NCBI GenBank assembly: GCA_023055505.1
Contig: JALIRH010000002.1
Coordinates: 38,883,733 to 38,947,732 of the forward strand
Direction: 5' to 3'
DNA length: 64,000 bases
From: Callipepla californica brunnescens
Taxonomy: Eukaryota > Chordata > Aves > Galliformes > Odontophoridae
The notes below the pieces were generated by a model. It ran no database searches, was not told the origin of the DNA, and saw only the letters and a list, made by a program, of their open reading frames with translations. The translations under genes and the position numbers were made by a program. Positions 14,601 to 29,600 of the stretch are shown piece by piece (the first letter of the stretch is position 1; every line of letters starts with the position of its first letter).

Positions 14601-17600
14601 ACCTGTCTTGATGGAGTGCTTTGATATTAACCACTGCCTCAATGCCTCACTGCCCGATTTGTTTCAGGTACCAGTCCGGGACGTGTTCCAACCTGGGTGT
14701 GGCTGTTCAGTGCTTTTACCACCTTCTGTGCTTATGCCTTAGGTAAAGTACAATGAGACGATTTATGCTTCACAACTTTACCTACTACCTCACTAGTATT
14801 GGCTCCAAAATAATCATGATGGATAAATTGTTGATCTCCCTCCAAAACTGTTCCGAGTTGAAACAAAAGAAAGAAAGAAGTAAGATTTTAAAAAATTGGT
14901 GTGAGAAGTATTCCTAAGGATACTTCCGGGCTCCTGTGAGCACAGCCCTTCTCTCTCTTCAAAGTGAGAGGTACAACATAAAAAAAGATCACTGCACAGC
15001 AGCAGTCATTGCTGTTGGGTTTCATAAAAACCTTTTGGCACACAGCAGTGGTGTTCTGAAAAAGCACCTGACGCTTGCATTTTCAGAGATTGCTTTCAAA
15101 GTCAGGGAAAATAAAGGACAAAGCAGAAAGTTAACGTAGCATTTCAACCCGTGAGGCGCTTCAGTGCATATGGTCTGTGTCAGCAGAGAGGGTGAGGGGA
15201 CCATCCTGAGGCTCAGATGGAGATGATGGTTTTCTTTAATAGCCCTTTAACATCACTTTCGGTTTTACATACCGTATTTACTTTTCCCATCATGCCAAGA
15301 TAGTATTTCTAGGTCCAGCACACCTTGCTGTGCAGTTGTGTGAGCTCAGCAAGTTCAGGCGCAGACAGAAACTGGTGCAGGTATCAGAGTGACATCCATG
15401 CCAGATGGATGCTTTCTCTTGCAAAGCTAACTCATTTCAAAATAGAACTCAGTACAACAGAGCCCATTTCAGAGGGACTGGTGCTGGTATATTTACATGG
15501 ATTGCAACGCATCATGTAAGAATATCATCTCTTTTAGAGCCAGTTCTTGTAAGGCCCCACATTGTGCGGCATGGTCCTGTAGTTGTGTGCCATACTCCAG
15601 ATACCTGGGCTAGATATCAGTGTGTCCCATGCATTCTGAGCACTTTTAGTGTCAGACTCATGCACGTGGAGCCATCTTCATTAACCATGGTGTGTTCCAT
15701 TGTACAGGCATATCCCTCTGCACTTCGAGTACCTTAGCAGTTTATATTCAAGTTGGAGTTTGTGCCAAAAGCACTTCCTGCAGAATTTCTTCATTTTTGA
15801 TTGTACTATAAGCATCACTGGGACAGCCACCACTTGATTACCTCCGAAACAGTTCTCCTTAATCACTATCAGATACAGCAGCTTTTCTTTTGTGCAAATT
15901 ATTTGCTATGTAACTGTGAAAAAGTTAATGAAGCAGCTATTGTTTTGTAAGCAGGAATCTCATGTTGGAGCTGTTGTTGTATGACACCTCAAAAAGCTCT
16001 TTGGAAACAGAGTTTTGGAGGTTCTTGCTAGGGAGGCCTATAGCTCCTAATACTTGGAAGACAGGGAATAATGATGCTAACAGTGAAAGCTGTAATGAAC
16101 TGATGTATATGTAGACTTTCATGTCTGCTGTCCAAGCCACTACATGAAATATATAGTCTCAGATTTAATTCTCTGTGGCCAAAGTTTTCCCTTTGGAAGA
16201 CTGCAGAGAGCTGTAATAACTAACCAAATATGCAACTTAAATCTCTCTCAGTTTCTTTTTAATGACACAGTTACTCTCTCCAAATTCCCTAACATGCTGC
16301 TCTTTTTTTTTCCCCTCTTTGTTAAGGTGGTTTGGTTTATTTTCCCTTCCCATAAAATAGTCTGTTCTTCACTATTATTTTGAATTCCACTATTTAAAAG
16401 TTTCATAAACTAACAAAACTGAAGACTTGTGAACCTTTGTGAGCAATAACATAAGAATTTTAAGGCAGTGGAAACGTGAAGCTATACATACTCACTACAC
16501 CACACAGTTATTGCCATGTATGATTTCAAACTAACACGTAGAACAGAAAATGTTTTCAGTATCTTAAAAACCTAGTAAAATCAAATGGGAAAAAATGGAT
16601 AAAGATTTTGTAGAAGTCCAGTCATAGGCACAGAGAAACCAATGAAAGAATCTGCTTACCTTCAGGAGGCCACAGATAGGCAGGGATCTCCAGCAAGATA
16701 GCCTCACCTTCACTGCCAACCCTTAAATGAGGTCTGGGATGGGGTTGATCCTGGCTCCACCCTGTCCAGTCATCCAGGCACACTGCATGCACCTGAGCTC
16801 CTGTGGGTCGGCCTCACATTCCCACCAGCTGCTCAATCACTGGGTCAGGCTGTGATTTAGCATTTCTGCTGCAATAGACGTAGACCAATCTTTTATCATC
16901 CTTTTTTAAGAAATCACACTAAAACTGAGATTTCTCTGATCTGGGATAGATGTTCCTAAAACATGAAAGGCCATACGATGCTTAGAAATGTTTAGACACC
17001 TGATTGCTAGCTAGGTTTCAGAAGCACTGTTTAACAGGCTAAAGAATTTTTGCACTTCTAACACATCATTCAGGTAACCTCAGGCTTATCCGCAAGGTTT
17101 TCTTTCTGCACATTTCAGTAAGGTGCTGCTAACTCAATAGTAATGTTACTGGAGAGAGAATGTGGCTAGAGAAGAGAGCACTACGAGATGTTTAGTTTTT
17201 AGAGCTATGAGAACTGCCTCAAGAGGTTTGTATTTGAGCTGAGAATATCTCACAGCTGTGTAGGTATGACAATAGGGAGATAGTCTAAGATCTGTGACAA
17301 AATGAAATTCCATGTTTTTCTGGTTTAGATCCCTGAAGTATATTTACATTAAACAAAACCCAGAGTGCTGCCAAATAATCCAGAGAAGTTGCATATGATC
17401 TATAGCAGCTGTGGAGTTTTGGTCTCGCTCTGCAGAATTGTCTTTTCGGTCAGCTCTGTGTTAATAATGTCATCAACAGCCAATAATTGTTGGCCATGGT
17501 ACCTTCTAAGTAAAATAATAATAAAAAATATATTCTTCATGCTATTACACTGAGTAAATGTTAAGATTTTTTCTGTTTACTCTTTCTGAAGAGGTTCATC

Positions 17601-20600
17601 CTGCATTTTAGCACTGAACTTTGAAGAAGAAATGACTTCTAAAATCCTCACCAGCGTGGCTGCAGAGCAGAGTCTGAGGGCAGGATCTGACAATAAAGCT
17701 AAAGCCCTCACAGAGCCAACTCGGTTCAGTGACCCAGACCTAGAAGAAAACTCAAGGTCTGGCTGTTTTTCTGCCAGCTGAGCAAGCTGCGTGTCCTCCC
17801 CTGCTCAGCAGAAGGAAAATCTCACAGTGGCTCAGGCCGCACTGCTATGCCCTATTGCAGAGTGAGAGCCATTACAGCACTTGGGCACCTTTCAAGCAGC
17901 AGCTCCTCACAGGGAGCAGAAGGGCGGTGCTGAGCTCTGCTCTCTGTGACAGCAACAAGACCTGAGGGAACAGCGTGGAGCTGTGTCAGGGGAGTGTCCG
18001 GCTGTTTGTTAGGAAAAGGTTCTTACCAGAAGGCAGTGGGCGCAGCCCCAGGTGCTGGAGTTCAAGGAGCTGATGTAGGGCAGACCTGCATGGAACCAAG
18101 GATTGGACTCAATGATTCTTGCGGGTCCCTTCTAGTTGGGGATATTCAGTGATTCCATGAAATGCTTTAGTGACTCTGCTCACAAACACTCTCCATGAAA
18201 TCTCAGAATGCCCACAGCAGCAACACATGGGCGTGAAGCCATGTGGGCACATTTATGCACTTCCCCTGAGAAACTGGCTGCACAGGCTGACATGAAGGAG
18301 TGTTAAGGCCATTGGAGACAAATGTTTCTGAATGTTCCTAAAGGCTGTAAGTTAAAAGTTGGCTTTTAATAGAACTGAGGTAAGAATGACCTTACATAAG
18401 AGGCGAAGAAAATACTTTATGAGCGGTCCCAATACATTGGTGTTCAGATGGTCGTGCTTCAGTTTGCTGTCACAAGTGCATTTTTCCCAGGTATATATAG
18501 CAGTAGAATTGTATACGTATATATATATGAATAGATATGTAGTAAATTGTATGTGAGAAAGTTACTCCTGTTGTTGTGTTCTAATCTTTTGCTTCTTTTT
18601 CTTCTCCAACCCTTCCAGATTCCATAGATGGGAAGCACGCTCGAAGGACTCAGTCCAGTAGTCCTCTGGGAGAACTGTTTGACCACGGGCTGGACAGCTG
18701 GGCTACCTCCATTTTTGTGCTCTCTTTTTTTTCTGTCTGTTCCCGGGACAATGGGAAGACTGGAGTTTCTGTATATACAATGTATATGTATTTAAGCATT
18801 GTCTTGTTTAACTTTATGTGTTCGCACTGGGAGAAATATAACACAGGAGTTCTTTTTCTTCCTTGGGGATACGATCTAAGCCAAGTGGTAAGTATTTATC
18901 ATTCCTGTTTTATTTTTATTTTTTTAAACAATGTTAGTGTTTTCACAATATTACTGAAAAGGGAAAAAATATAGCTCAAGGCAAATGTGTTTGGCTGAGA
19001 GTTGAATGTGAAATAGAATAACCCTAGAAGTAATTCAGAAAAATTTCCTGCATTTGCAAAGAAAGGACATTCTCGAGTAAATTGTCAGCATCAGGGATTC
19101 ATTGCCTTGTAGGATAAAGAAGGCTTGCAGCACGCCTAGCAGCCAGATGGGATGCGTGAGAACGTCATTTAACTGCATTTGATCTGGAAATTAACAGGAA
19201 TTGTTATGCTCTCCAAAGTCTTAAGCAATTTTCTCACCAAAACTAGGTTCTGAGGCACTGTGCAAATTAACCCAAAGAGTATTTATTGAAGTAATTACAC
19301 AGGTGTACGTTACTAGACCTGGCCAGTTCTCCTATGCCTTACGCTGAATGTGGCAATATAAACAGCATCGTACCTATACACTGAGCATTAACTGTTGTCA
19401 CCTGATTTCTGCCCTTGAAGAATGTTAGATTTCTTCTTTGGGAACGGTGTAAACGTGATTCTGTAACAAGAATAACGTATGAGTCCACAAGTAGTTCACA
19501 GCTAACTTCTTGCCCAGCTTACAGCCCTACCACTAGGTGGTCATCTTCACAAGCACGAGCAGTGAGGTCAGCATTAGCTGCAGTGACATCACCACACCAA
19601 TGAGTGGTAGCAGTAGCAGCAGCAGCATGTGCTGCCAGGGGCACTGTGCTTGGATTCTGGGGCTGCTGAGTCTCTGAGGTAGCCAGGCTCTCCCATCCTG
19701 AAGAGCAAACTCCCAGCCTTCTGAGATTCCTGTCACAGGCGTGGGATGAAAGGGACAGCCAGCGAGACATAATTGAAAAGAAGTCTGACAAACACTCAAA
19801 TGCGTGTTTTAATGGAAATGTAGTATTTGAATTAACGGCTGCAGATGTATTGTTGTAAACATAATCAGAATCCAGTGGTTTGAGAACAGCTCGGAGACGG
19901 TGGTCCAGCTGTGGTGCATCTGTTTCATCTCCTAGAAAATAGGTTCTGAGGGAAGCAGTTGGCTCAGCTCTGAGACATTAGGCAGCCAGCTGGCCCGTGA
20001 GTTTCTGCCGTATCTGTGCAAGGCTTCTCAGTGAAGTCCTTTCAGCCAGAGAGGAATGGCCGTGTTCAAACCGATTTCACTTGTTGCTTGGATGATCACT
20101 GCAGATAAATATGTGCACGTTTAGAAAGACCTTTCTGATTGCAACATCACCAGAATTGTGTTAGTGCTCAAATGTGGGAGCGGATATCAGCTAATGGAGC
20201 AGTGCTGTTCACTCTGCCAGTGCCTTTCAGTGACCTAGGCCCCTGCAGCAGCTTTCCCATCTGGGAAATAATGTAATAACATTTCCCCGCCTCGCAGATT
20301 TGTGGTGAGGTTTAATTTCAGTAGAGTTTGTAAACTATTTTGATTATCTTGGGTGCAAGGTGCGAACAAGTATTACTTCCTCTTCCCCTTTGATGCTGAA
20401 TTGCTGTCCTGTGCGCTTTCCTTCTAGAAACTTCTGTGATGACTTGCTTACAGTCAAAATGAGAAACATATAAATGTAAGGATTTATTAATGCTTATTGG
20501 TAGCACAGTCATCAGCAGCGTTGGTGGACTGTACTACTGTGTGCCCATTTTTCCATCTGCAAAAATCAGCTTTTGCAGGTGTGGTTGTCTATGAACAAAA

Positions 20601-23600
20601 ACGCGAGACGTAACATGTAGATCGAGGTGGTATTTTTTACATTAGTTCAAACCAAGAATTGTGCACACCGGAAAGACCCACACATATTCTTTTTTCCAGC
20701 TCTACTAAGTAGCCTAGTGAAAGACCTTCTTTCTGTGACAGACACTGCCTTTTTCTTGTTTTGCAGACTGGTCCAACAGCATGGAATGATAGGTGCACTC
20801 TTCATAGAATCACAGTACCGTAGACTTGCTTGGGTTGGTAGGGACCTCAAAGATCACCCAGTTCCACCCCCCCTGCTGCAGGCAGTTGTCAGCCACTAAA
20901 TCAGACACTAGATCAGGTTGCCCAGTGTCCCATCCAACTCAGCCTTGAACACCTCCAGTGACTGGATACTGAGGACAGTAGCAAATGTCCAAGGAGGAAC
21001 CGGAAAGATAATGCTCTCCTTACTGCTTTGTTTTTTCCCCTCAACTTATCCACCAGAAATTGCTCCAGTCACGTTCAGAGGAAGAGGGTGAGGCAGCACT
21101 TGCAGATTGTCTCCAGGCTGCTCCCAGGCTCACTATTTCCTCCATGGCATTCCCAGCCAAGCTGCTGTGCAAGCATGCCTCTGTGCTCTGTCTTAATTGA
21201 TTGCACTGGCAGTGTGATGCGATTACATTGGCATGCCAAACATTCAGGTGGTTCTCTGCTCCTGACTTTAAAATGCATGGCATCCAAGAACTTTAGACTT
21301 CATTATCATTACAAAGCTCAGAAAATACTGTTTTTAATGTAATTGTGCAGTTAAGTAACTTAGAATCATTGAATCACCACTTGGGAAAGGCCTCCAAGAT
21401 CAACTAGTTCAACTGACCTCAAGTATTTCTCTACTAAGCCATGTTCCTTAGTACAGCACCTAAATGTCTCGTGAACACCTCCAGGGATGATGGCTCAATC
21501 ATTCCTCCGGCCAGCCCATTCCAGTGCCTGACCATTCTACCACTCTTTCAGGAAATAAATGTTTTCCTAACATCCAGCTTGAACACAGCACTGCTGCTGA
21601 GTCAGCTCCATTGCAGATAAACGCAGACAGTCCTCTGACTGGCTCTGCATTAACTGTGGTGCTAAAAGAGCTGTTGTTCGCTGGGAAAAACTATCTAATT
21701 ACAAACAGAGATGTTTGTGGAACTTTTGCTGATGACATTTTTCAGTGATTTGAGGACTCATTAGAACTGGTGACCTAATTTCAGTAGTTGAGCTGTAGTT
21801 GGCACTCCAATTAGCTCTGATTACAGCAAACAGCCATTTATGGGAAGCTATGGCGTGTAAAACTGAGATACAGCTCTGATAAATCTGAAGGAGAATCAGT
21901 TGGAGGGCTGAATGTTGGTGGGACCAAAGTCAAGGAACAGGGCGCAAGGCTGCCTTGTGCTTACTCCTCTGCAAGCACAGAAGGGAACAGGAGCAGCCTC
22001 CTGGCACCATGTTGTCCTGTCCATTTCTGACAGAAGTCCCTTGCAACTTATTCGTTGATTCTATGCCATATTAAAGGACCACAATGGCTTCTCCTCCTGC
22101 CTGCTCCAAAAGGAGAAAGCCACGGCATCTTTCTGGGTGCTGTGAGGTGTTTGGGCCTAGAGATTTTGTTGGAGCAAATTGATACAATGGATAGAGGGTT
22201 AAGCCCACGTCCTGCATCAAATCTCTTCTTTCTGAACCACTTGAATATGATTCAACTCAAATGCTTCCTGCTTAATTAATCTGGGCGTGTTTGTTGTTCA
22301 CCTGCCACATACAGCGTGTCTAAATGCAAAATGAGCTCCTCTAACACACATAAGAAACCATTTTTATAGGCAATTTATGGCACCTTCAAACTATTCATTG
22401 AAAGAACAAATACTTGGAAAAGAGAAAAACAAAAATTACACATCATGCTAAAGCTGAAAAGTGAAATCACTTGTAGGAAATGATTAATTTTTATCCTTTA
22501 AGGAAAAATAAATTTAGTATTTCAGTGTAAAACTTGCATTTATGTGACTGAACTCCCTAGATGTTCAGTGTGAGTACTGTGTTAATGGAAAGTATTCCGA
22601 GGCATAAACAATTAATACTGTTGTAATACATTAGTGACACTGAATATTACCCTACAATTAATGTCACTTCTTGTGGAATCATAAAAACAGCATATCCAGC
22701 ATATTTTTAACAAATATGATGAGAAAATGTTTGAATTTCTTTTCTGTATAGTGCAACATTCATTCTATTCAATGAACGTGTATGCAAAACACATTAACCT
22801 ACAAAATAAGGCCATCTACTTTCAGATTTTTGTCTCCATTAAGTGTTACTTCCTCCTCATGGACGAGATCTTGACAAACCTGAAATTGCCTTTGTCAGAA
22901 GCTATGGAACCCAACACTGTATATCTGACACTCACATTCAATACAGTCTTCTGTTACTTGAATTTGAACCTCTCATTTTACAAAAGCTTGTCATCATGTT
23001 TATTTGCTCACAACTAGCTTTATGTATGAGAAGTACTAAGTCCAATCCGTAAAAAGCTGTCCATTTTTATTTAGGTAGGATAACATAGTTGCACTTAGGA
23101 ACACTGCTGTGCATTTGAATTATTATTACTTTTTTTTTTTTCTTTTTACCATCAGTACCTTTTAAAATAGTCTACAACAGATACAGCTTTTCAACACATT
23201 TAGCTTCTGTCCAGTAATTTTTGACAATCTTCAATTTCTGCTAGACAACTTAGATCAAGGGACACAGCCCAGCTTGCTAGAAGAGGTCTTGTAGAGTGCT
23301 GCAATTAATTCACGTGGTTATTCCCACCAATTCCAGTGGTAGCAGGGGTTCAGTTACAATTCCCTAGAAACCAAAATACCAAAGGATTGAAGCCAAAGAG
23401 TGTTTCTCCTACATAACATCTGTTAAATGAGAGACATCCTCAGCCTGGGAGCACTGAATCCCCCAATCCCAGGGCAGGGGATTCCCCAGACAGCACGTTG
23501 CCTCAGTGCTCCCGTTGCTAGAGGTGTGCTAACATCTGACAGTGATACCCGTGAGTGTTCTGCCAAAAATACTGACTGTAATAGCGGGTAATACCGAAGC

Positions 23601-26600
23601 TCCCCTTTCATCACTCGCCAAAAGTATCTGTTCAGAACGCAACGTGTGAGGGTAAATTCAGGCTCTGTCAAAGCCAGCTGGAGTTTTGCCCTCAAATCTG
23701 ATGGAGCTAAGAGTTCATCTGTCATGTCTTATGGATAACATAATGCAGTTTCCTTAGGGAGCCAAACATTACCTCTGTTGTAGCGGGTTGTAAAACCCAT
23801 TATACATGTCCTTCATTTAGACCAAAGCTTCTCAGTGTCCTAAGACATGATTTTCGTTCAGTGCATGCCCTTCCCCAGTGCAGATCTGCCAGTGGTTCTC
23901 ACACAGGCAGTTGTGCATGCAGCCCTACAATGCCCTGCTTAATAAAAGTCTTTAAAAGCTGTGTATGATGGGACAAGAGCCTTGAAATCAGATACAGAGA
24001 AGTGAATGAAGTCAAATACAGTGATGTCTAAATGGGAAGTTTAATTGGCAGCGGTGTTCTGCCACTAGTTTGTGATACTAAATGGCATGTTACCTAAAAA
24101 CACCAAACACTACCGTGTTTCTTCAAATTAGAGCAATGAATATAATGCTCAAGAATGGAAAAATGTTGACAAAAAAAAAAAAAAGAATCCCATAAATACA
24201 CAGTTTTTACTAGGTTAAACAAAAAAACAAGCTAAGCAGAAAGATAGTAAAATCTATCATGTGGTCAGGCTGGAAAATATTTGTGATCCCAGAGTGAGAA
24301 GCTGTACTGAATGGAAGAAATTAAAGTTACTGAGTGTTGCCTGGGAGTAAATAAGTGAACATCCAGTCTCCTTAGCAGCGTTACAAGTAATGTGACTGCT
24401 TGGATGTTTGCAGAAGGATTAAAAACACGTTGTTCTTTTCCTGTAGGTGTTAATAACAGCGTATCTGCTCACCGGCATCGTTGGTGTGGAAGTTTGGCAG
24501 CAGCCTTTCCTGTTTGGTTATTACATTACCGATGTATTAGTGATCTTGCTTATAGGTAAGTGCCTGGCTCCATGGATTTCATTATTTCGATTAGATAATT
24601 CCTTATATTGCCTATACATTTCTTTTTCCTTTCGTAAGCATTGGCCAGTCCCAAACTGACATGAATAGAGGTGATTAATAGGAGTCTTACTGGTAAACTT
24701 AAGCTGGCAGACCACTCTGGAAACATTTTTCCTCACTGAATTCATATCTGTTGTATACAAATAACACATAAATTGTTCCTTAGTTACACATGCAGATCAG
24801 TGTGCTTTACTGACTGTTTTCAAACTCTCACAGACTTCTAATATCAGCCAGATAAAATGTTGTTCATGTTTACATATGGTAAAAGATTAGTAGTTCAGCC
24901 TGCAGCACACTGTGATCCAAAGCATCATGAATAAAAAGAAGAAAGGTATTATTTAAATAACGGCAGGCGGCACAGCTGTAAATCTAGATGATTTCTAAGC
25001 TCTGTTTTTAGAATTACCCTCAGACCAGAAGCATGCATTTCTCACACACAGCAGTGACCAGTTTGCTCATTGCTTGACACTGCCAGTGTCGCTTGAAGTA
25101 AGCACTGAGCACCTCCCAGCTGCTATAGCTACACAGAGAACATGAGTTACGTTACAATGAGGTAGAACACAGCAGTCTTAGCCACAAAGGTGCACATGTG
25201 GAATAGCTTCAGTACGTTGATTGGAAGGTGACAGCATCAGCTTATATATTTTTTCAGGATTTCTGTATGAACATAGAAGTCATGACAAGCAGGCACAAAA
25301 CAAAGGGTTTGGCACAGGTGGGACAGGCAGAAACACATTTGAGCCTTGAGTCAGATAGAGAACTTGGGTAAAGGCCATCACCCAACTCCAGATCCAGCTG
25401 GGGGCTACCAGACTGCTTCCTGGTGCTGCCTTTGCACAGCTTCTCATCGTCACCTGTCTGCAGCATCTTAAACTGACCCCACGTAACCGAGGTTGAGCAG
25501 CCTTTTTATTTGTCAGGCCTGTTCTGTGTGCACAGAGAAAAAGAAAGAAAGGGCAAAAAGAGCAGCTGCCCTTTCGGCAAGCAATGCAAGGATCGGCCTG
25601 GCTGTGCACTGAGAGGAAATGCCCTCTGGTGGGAACAGGGAGCTCTGTGTGCTCTAGGAGCCATGCTTCAGGGACAGAGAAAGGTGCTGGCTTGTGAGTG
25701 AGCTGTGCTGCAGAGCTCCATCCACACTACGCACATCACTTCTGCTCCTCTTGTCAAGAGGTATGATAGCTGCCTCGGTGAGGAGCTGGATGCACTTGGG
25801 AAGTCATGGGTGAAGGCTTAACTCAAACTTAGGAAGACCTGTACTTGGAAAGCACATAGGTGTGATAAAATTCACTTAAGTGAGCATCTTTCTTCATACT
25901 GTACTGAAAAGCAAAGCTTGATGGAATGTTCCTTTAGATTTTGAAGGAAGCACTGTTTCTGTCTAACACAGTATACTTGCATGGCTGGATTCATAAGCAG
26001 GGAACTGAGTACTTCTTCCATTACTGTCCCAAGCAGAGGAGGCATAACTGAGAGCCAAAACATTTTAAAACACTGCTTCTTGCACTCTGTCCATAACGCC
26101 ATTAGCAGGGCAACTTTCGCAGCTGAATTATAGCTTTAATAGAGGTTAATAGTATGCAATGGATGATTTCTATGTATTACATAGTTTACTAGCTTAGTGA
26201 TTCTCTTAAAAACACACACTATGCTTAAATATTTAGAAAGCAACATCCTTCTAATTAAGATCATCCTGATCCAGAGCACACTGGTATGAATCCCACTTCA
26301 ACAACAGTGTTTGAAGCGTTTTATCACTGGATAACCCGTGTGCAGTAAATCTGGATACACAAAGCTCTTAGAAGCTTGCAGTGAATCCCAGGGCCCCACT
26401 GTGCCTACTGAAAAAGCACTGACCTAGTCTACAGCAAGGGCAGAGCACGCCTTGCTTGGACAGACCTGTTTGTCTCAGAGCAGCTCCCAGCAGCGCTCAG
26501 CCCTGTGCCTCTGTGGCCACTCAAAACACAGAGCAATACAGTAGGGCCCCCTCTGCTTTTTACAAGTTTGTTTCCCAGAACCCTGAGAGGAGCTGTAAAG

Positions 26601-29600
26601 CCCTAACTGGCTATCCTTAACCATCTGATGGCATTTAAGAGTCACCAGTTCTCACTCTTAACAACAGACCCGCACTGCTCCATCAGTGCTTGGCCAGGAG
26701 CACGCCTGCAGTTTTGTGCTTTTACTGTTCTGTACGCAACAGGAGTTCAACCGCTGAGCTGTCACTTTTCTGAGCACAGCTGGGCTTCAGCTAGTACCTT
26801 TTATAGTGGGAAGAAATCCAAACAAGAAGCACAAGAATGGAGTTTCTCAGATGCGTTTCCTGGAGTTTCTTGAAGAAAAAAAAAAAGAATAGTCCACATA
26901 TAACCCGAGGATGAACTCTACTCTAAGCACATCCTCAGTGGAAGCTGCGGTATCACCAGGTGACATTCACTCCCCCAGAATACAATTTTTATCAGGTGCC
27001 AGAACACACAAAGATATACATAAAAACCACAGCGATACCGGTGTTTAGATTAGAAGCTGTACGAAAGCCTCCCGAGAGAGCTTTGTGTACATCCCTGGGA
27101 ACTGTCTAGCGCACAGTGAACACCTGTAGGAATGTCAGCTCTTGGGCTGCTGAAAAGTGCCCTCCGAGGCCTTCCATGTGAAGCTGAGAAACTTCAGCAG
27201 AGCATTCTGTGGGAATTCTGCTTCCCAGTGAACAGGAAAGCCTAATTTCTGCAGGATGTGAATGCAATGCCTGAAGCTCCAGTCCTTATGCCCCCCAACA
27301 CACACCTAGCTGAGCACCAAACAAACTAAAAAAGGCTGTTCTCCATTTCCAGAGCATGTTATCCTGCCTTCTGGACAGAAATACCTTTGTTGTTTTTTTT
27401 TTTTTCCCCTCTTAGCATGAAAGTAGCCAGACCTTTCTAAAGTTATGTGCCTGTGTGCTCAGCTGGAACCAATTACTCCTGCTCTCAGCAAAGCTTTTGT
27501 GGATGACACTCCAAAAAGCCCCACTGGGATTTAACCACAACTGTCCCATAGCATTATCTGGCTAACGAGGGTCTGTTCAAAGGGCACCACTGGGGGTGAG
27601 ACCATCATTTATTTTCACCCCTCCAGGATGCCCCAAATACCAGGCATTCCCTGTCGCTGCCTTGTAAGTATTTGATATGGCTCTCAACCTGACAATAAGC
27701 ACTCTACGACAGTCAATTCACTACATGCAGTCCACTACCAATAATGATGTTGGCAGATGCTAAAGACCTCATACAAGGATATTCACCAACACGTAAACAT
27801 CAGCAGCTTAAGGAGCAGCATTACTTGCTATGGTTTCTGTCTCACATTGCAATTAAGTGACCTGTGATGGGTGCAGCTTCTGAATGAAGCATTTTCGTAT
27901 TCATGACATGAATACTAGCTCTATGGAATCTCTGGAACAGATTTTATAACGTGCAATAAAATTTGAGCTCAAGCTGCAGTCTTCTCACCTGAAACAGTCA
28001 CATAGCTGCTTTCCTTTACTTGACTGTTTATTCCCAGGCAACTTACAGGAAATTTCTTTCAATCTATTAAACTCTCTCAGAAGTGACCAGAGGGTTCAAA
28101 ATTGACAGTGGGAAGCAGATGAACAGGCAATGTGTTATCAGTCATATCAGCTTCGTTCCTTAGGGTGCCAGGTTGGAAAAATTACTCCTGGAAGCACAGA
28201 AAGGTTCCTACTCCTCCTCAGGAGGAATTGTCTGAGGAACTAAGCTTTGTGGTTGGAAGATCACCAGAGCATAGAGCAGATACGCTGTGCTTCACCAGTG
28301 CATGGCATGTGGTGCAGGCAGTTCTACCATCCAGACCCAGGGGCACATTTGAGCCTGCTCTATCTGGTGGGCAGCAGAGCCCAGATCTGGGTTGTGAAGC
28401 CTGTGGCAAAGCTGGCGCACATTTTTAAAGTACAGATTGAATATGAAAAGTTCAATGCAGTACTAACAGCCATCATAGATCGGAAACTTGAACTTCCTCT
28501 TAGAGACGTGGCCAAAGAATTCAGAATTATTTCCTACAATGGGTACTGGATGGGGTCCTGTACTCTGCAAGGAGTGCATGTGCCTTGAGGTGGCTCATTT
28601 CTCTGAGCTACTTAAGGATGTGAAATAGGGAGTAAATACATAAAAGAAAACACAGTAGCAGCAAAACTAAAACTGAGGACCAAAGCAAACCACATCTAAA
28701 GAGTACCACATATTTGAATTCGGTAACAGTGAGAAAGCACAGTTCGCCATCTAAAGCAGTTCTGAAACAACTCTGCTGCATAGATTGAAGGAGGACAGAG
28801 AAGGCCATGCAGCTGGCAGTTATACAGCAGCCTGCTCTTTCTTTCACATTAGAAAATTCAAGAAGGCCATGGTCAAACAGCCATCATCTGGAATACACTG
28901 TAAGGTACGAGGTTAACATAACGAATAATGCTAAGTGGTATTACAGCCAAGGTACTTCATAGACATTATGGTAAGACAGATTGTCATAATAGAAAAGATA
29001 CAACCAAAATAAAGGGAAAATAGTCACCTGTATCCTAAGTTCATGATAGAATCCTCTAAAGAAGCCATTTCCAACAAGAGATCCTTCCCCAGTGGTGGTC
29101 AGCCCTTAAATGGGGTCTGTGAGAGGTGGAGTCAGACTCGAGCCCTTCTGGTCACGCAGTGCATTGCCTTCACCTGTGCTCCTGTGGCTGACTCAGTGCT
29201 CACCTCAGGTGATCAATCAGTGGCTCAGGCTGTGATTCAGCATTTCCCATACATGTACATTCCTTTAGTTAAGTATGGGCTTTTTTGGCCCAAGTCAGTG
29301 TTACAGTTGAAGCATGCCTGCTATTTTATTCATTTTAATCTATCTCCAAGTCCTTCAGGCTGGCCCTTGACAAGACATTTATTCCCATAAGCAGATCTGC
29401 ATCACATCAGGCAGGCAGATTTCTTCTGGCTGGAATAATCTGGACATGGTCCTCTACCTCTTCTCCAGGGCATGGTTGCCAGTGAGGTACCTTGCCTTCC
29501 CATGGAAAACTGGTGATGCTGAGAGCCTTCATAGCAATACAAGGCAATGATCACAAAGACTTAAATGCACTTCCAATGGTAGAAGGGATTTTTCTTTTTC

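Larger units (their letters stand above)
14743..18618 (+). other. EPT1-like intron 4
   Basis: 3.9-kb intron. It contains one copy of an unclassified dispersed repeat (16660-16880), a CR1 3' fragment (17905-18160) and TA-rich sequence near 18490-18545. Confidence 0.7.
18888..24446 (+). other. EPT1-like intron 5
   Basis: 5.6-kb intron with two - strand CR1 fragments (20804-20965, 21362-21590) and a short AGC run at 19609-19626. No exon-like segment was found. Confidence 0.7.

Noticed and set aside
19529..19541. Possible CTCF core (ccactaggtggtc)
   Set aside because: One key base differs from the core consensus and the flanks do not extend the motif; too weak to list.
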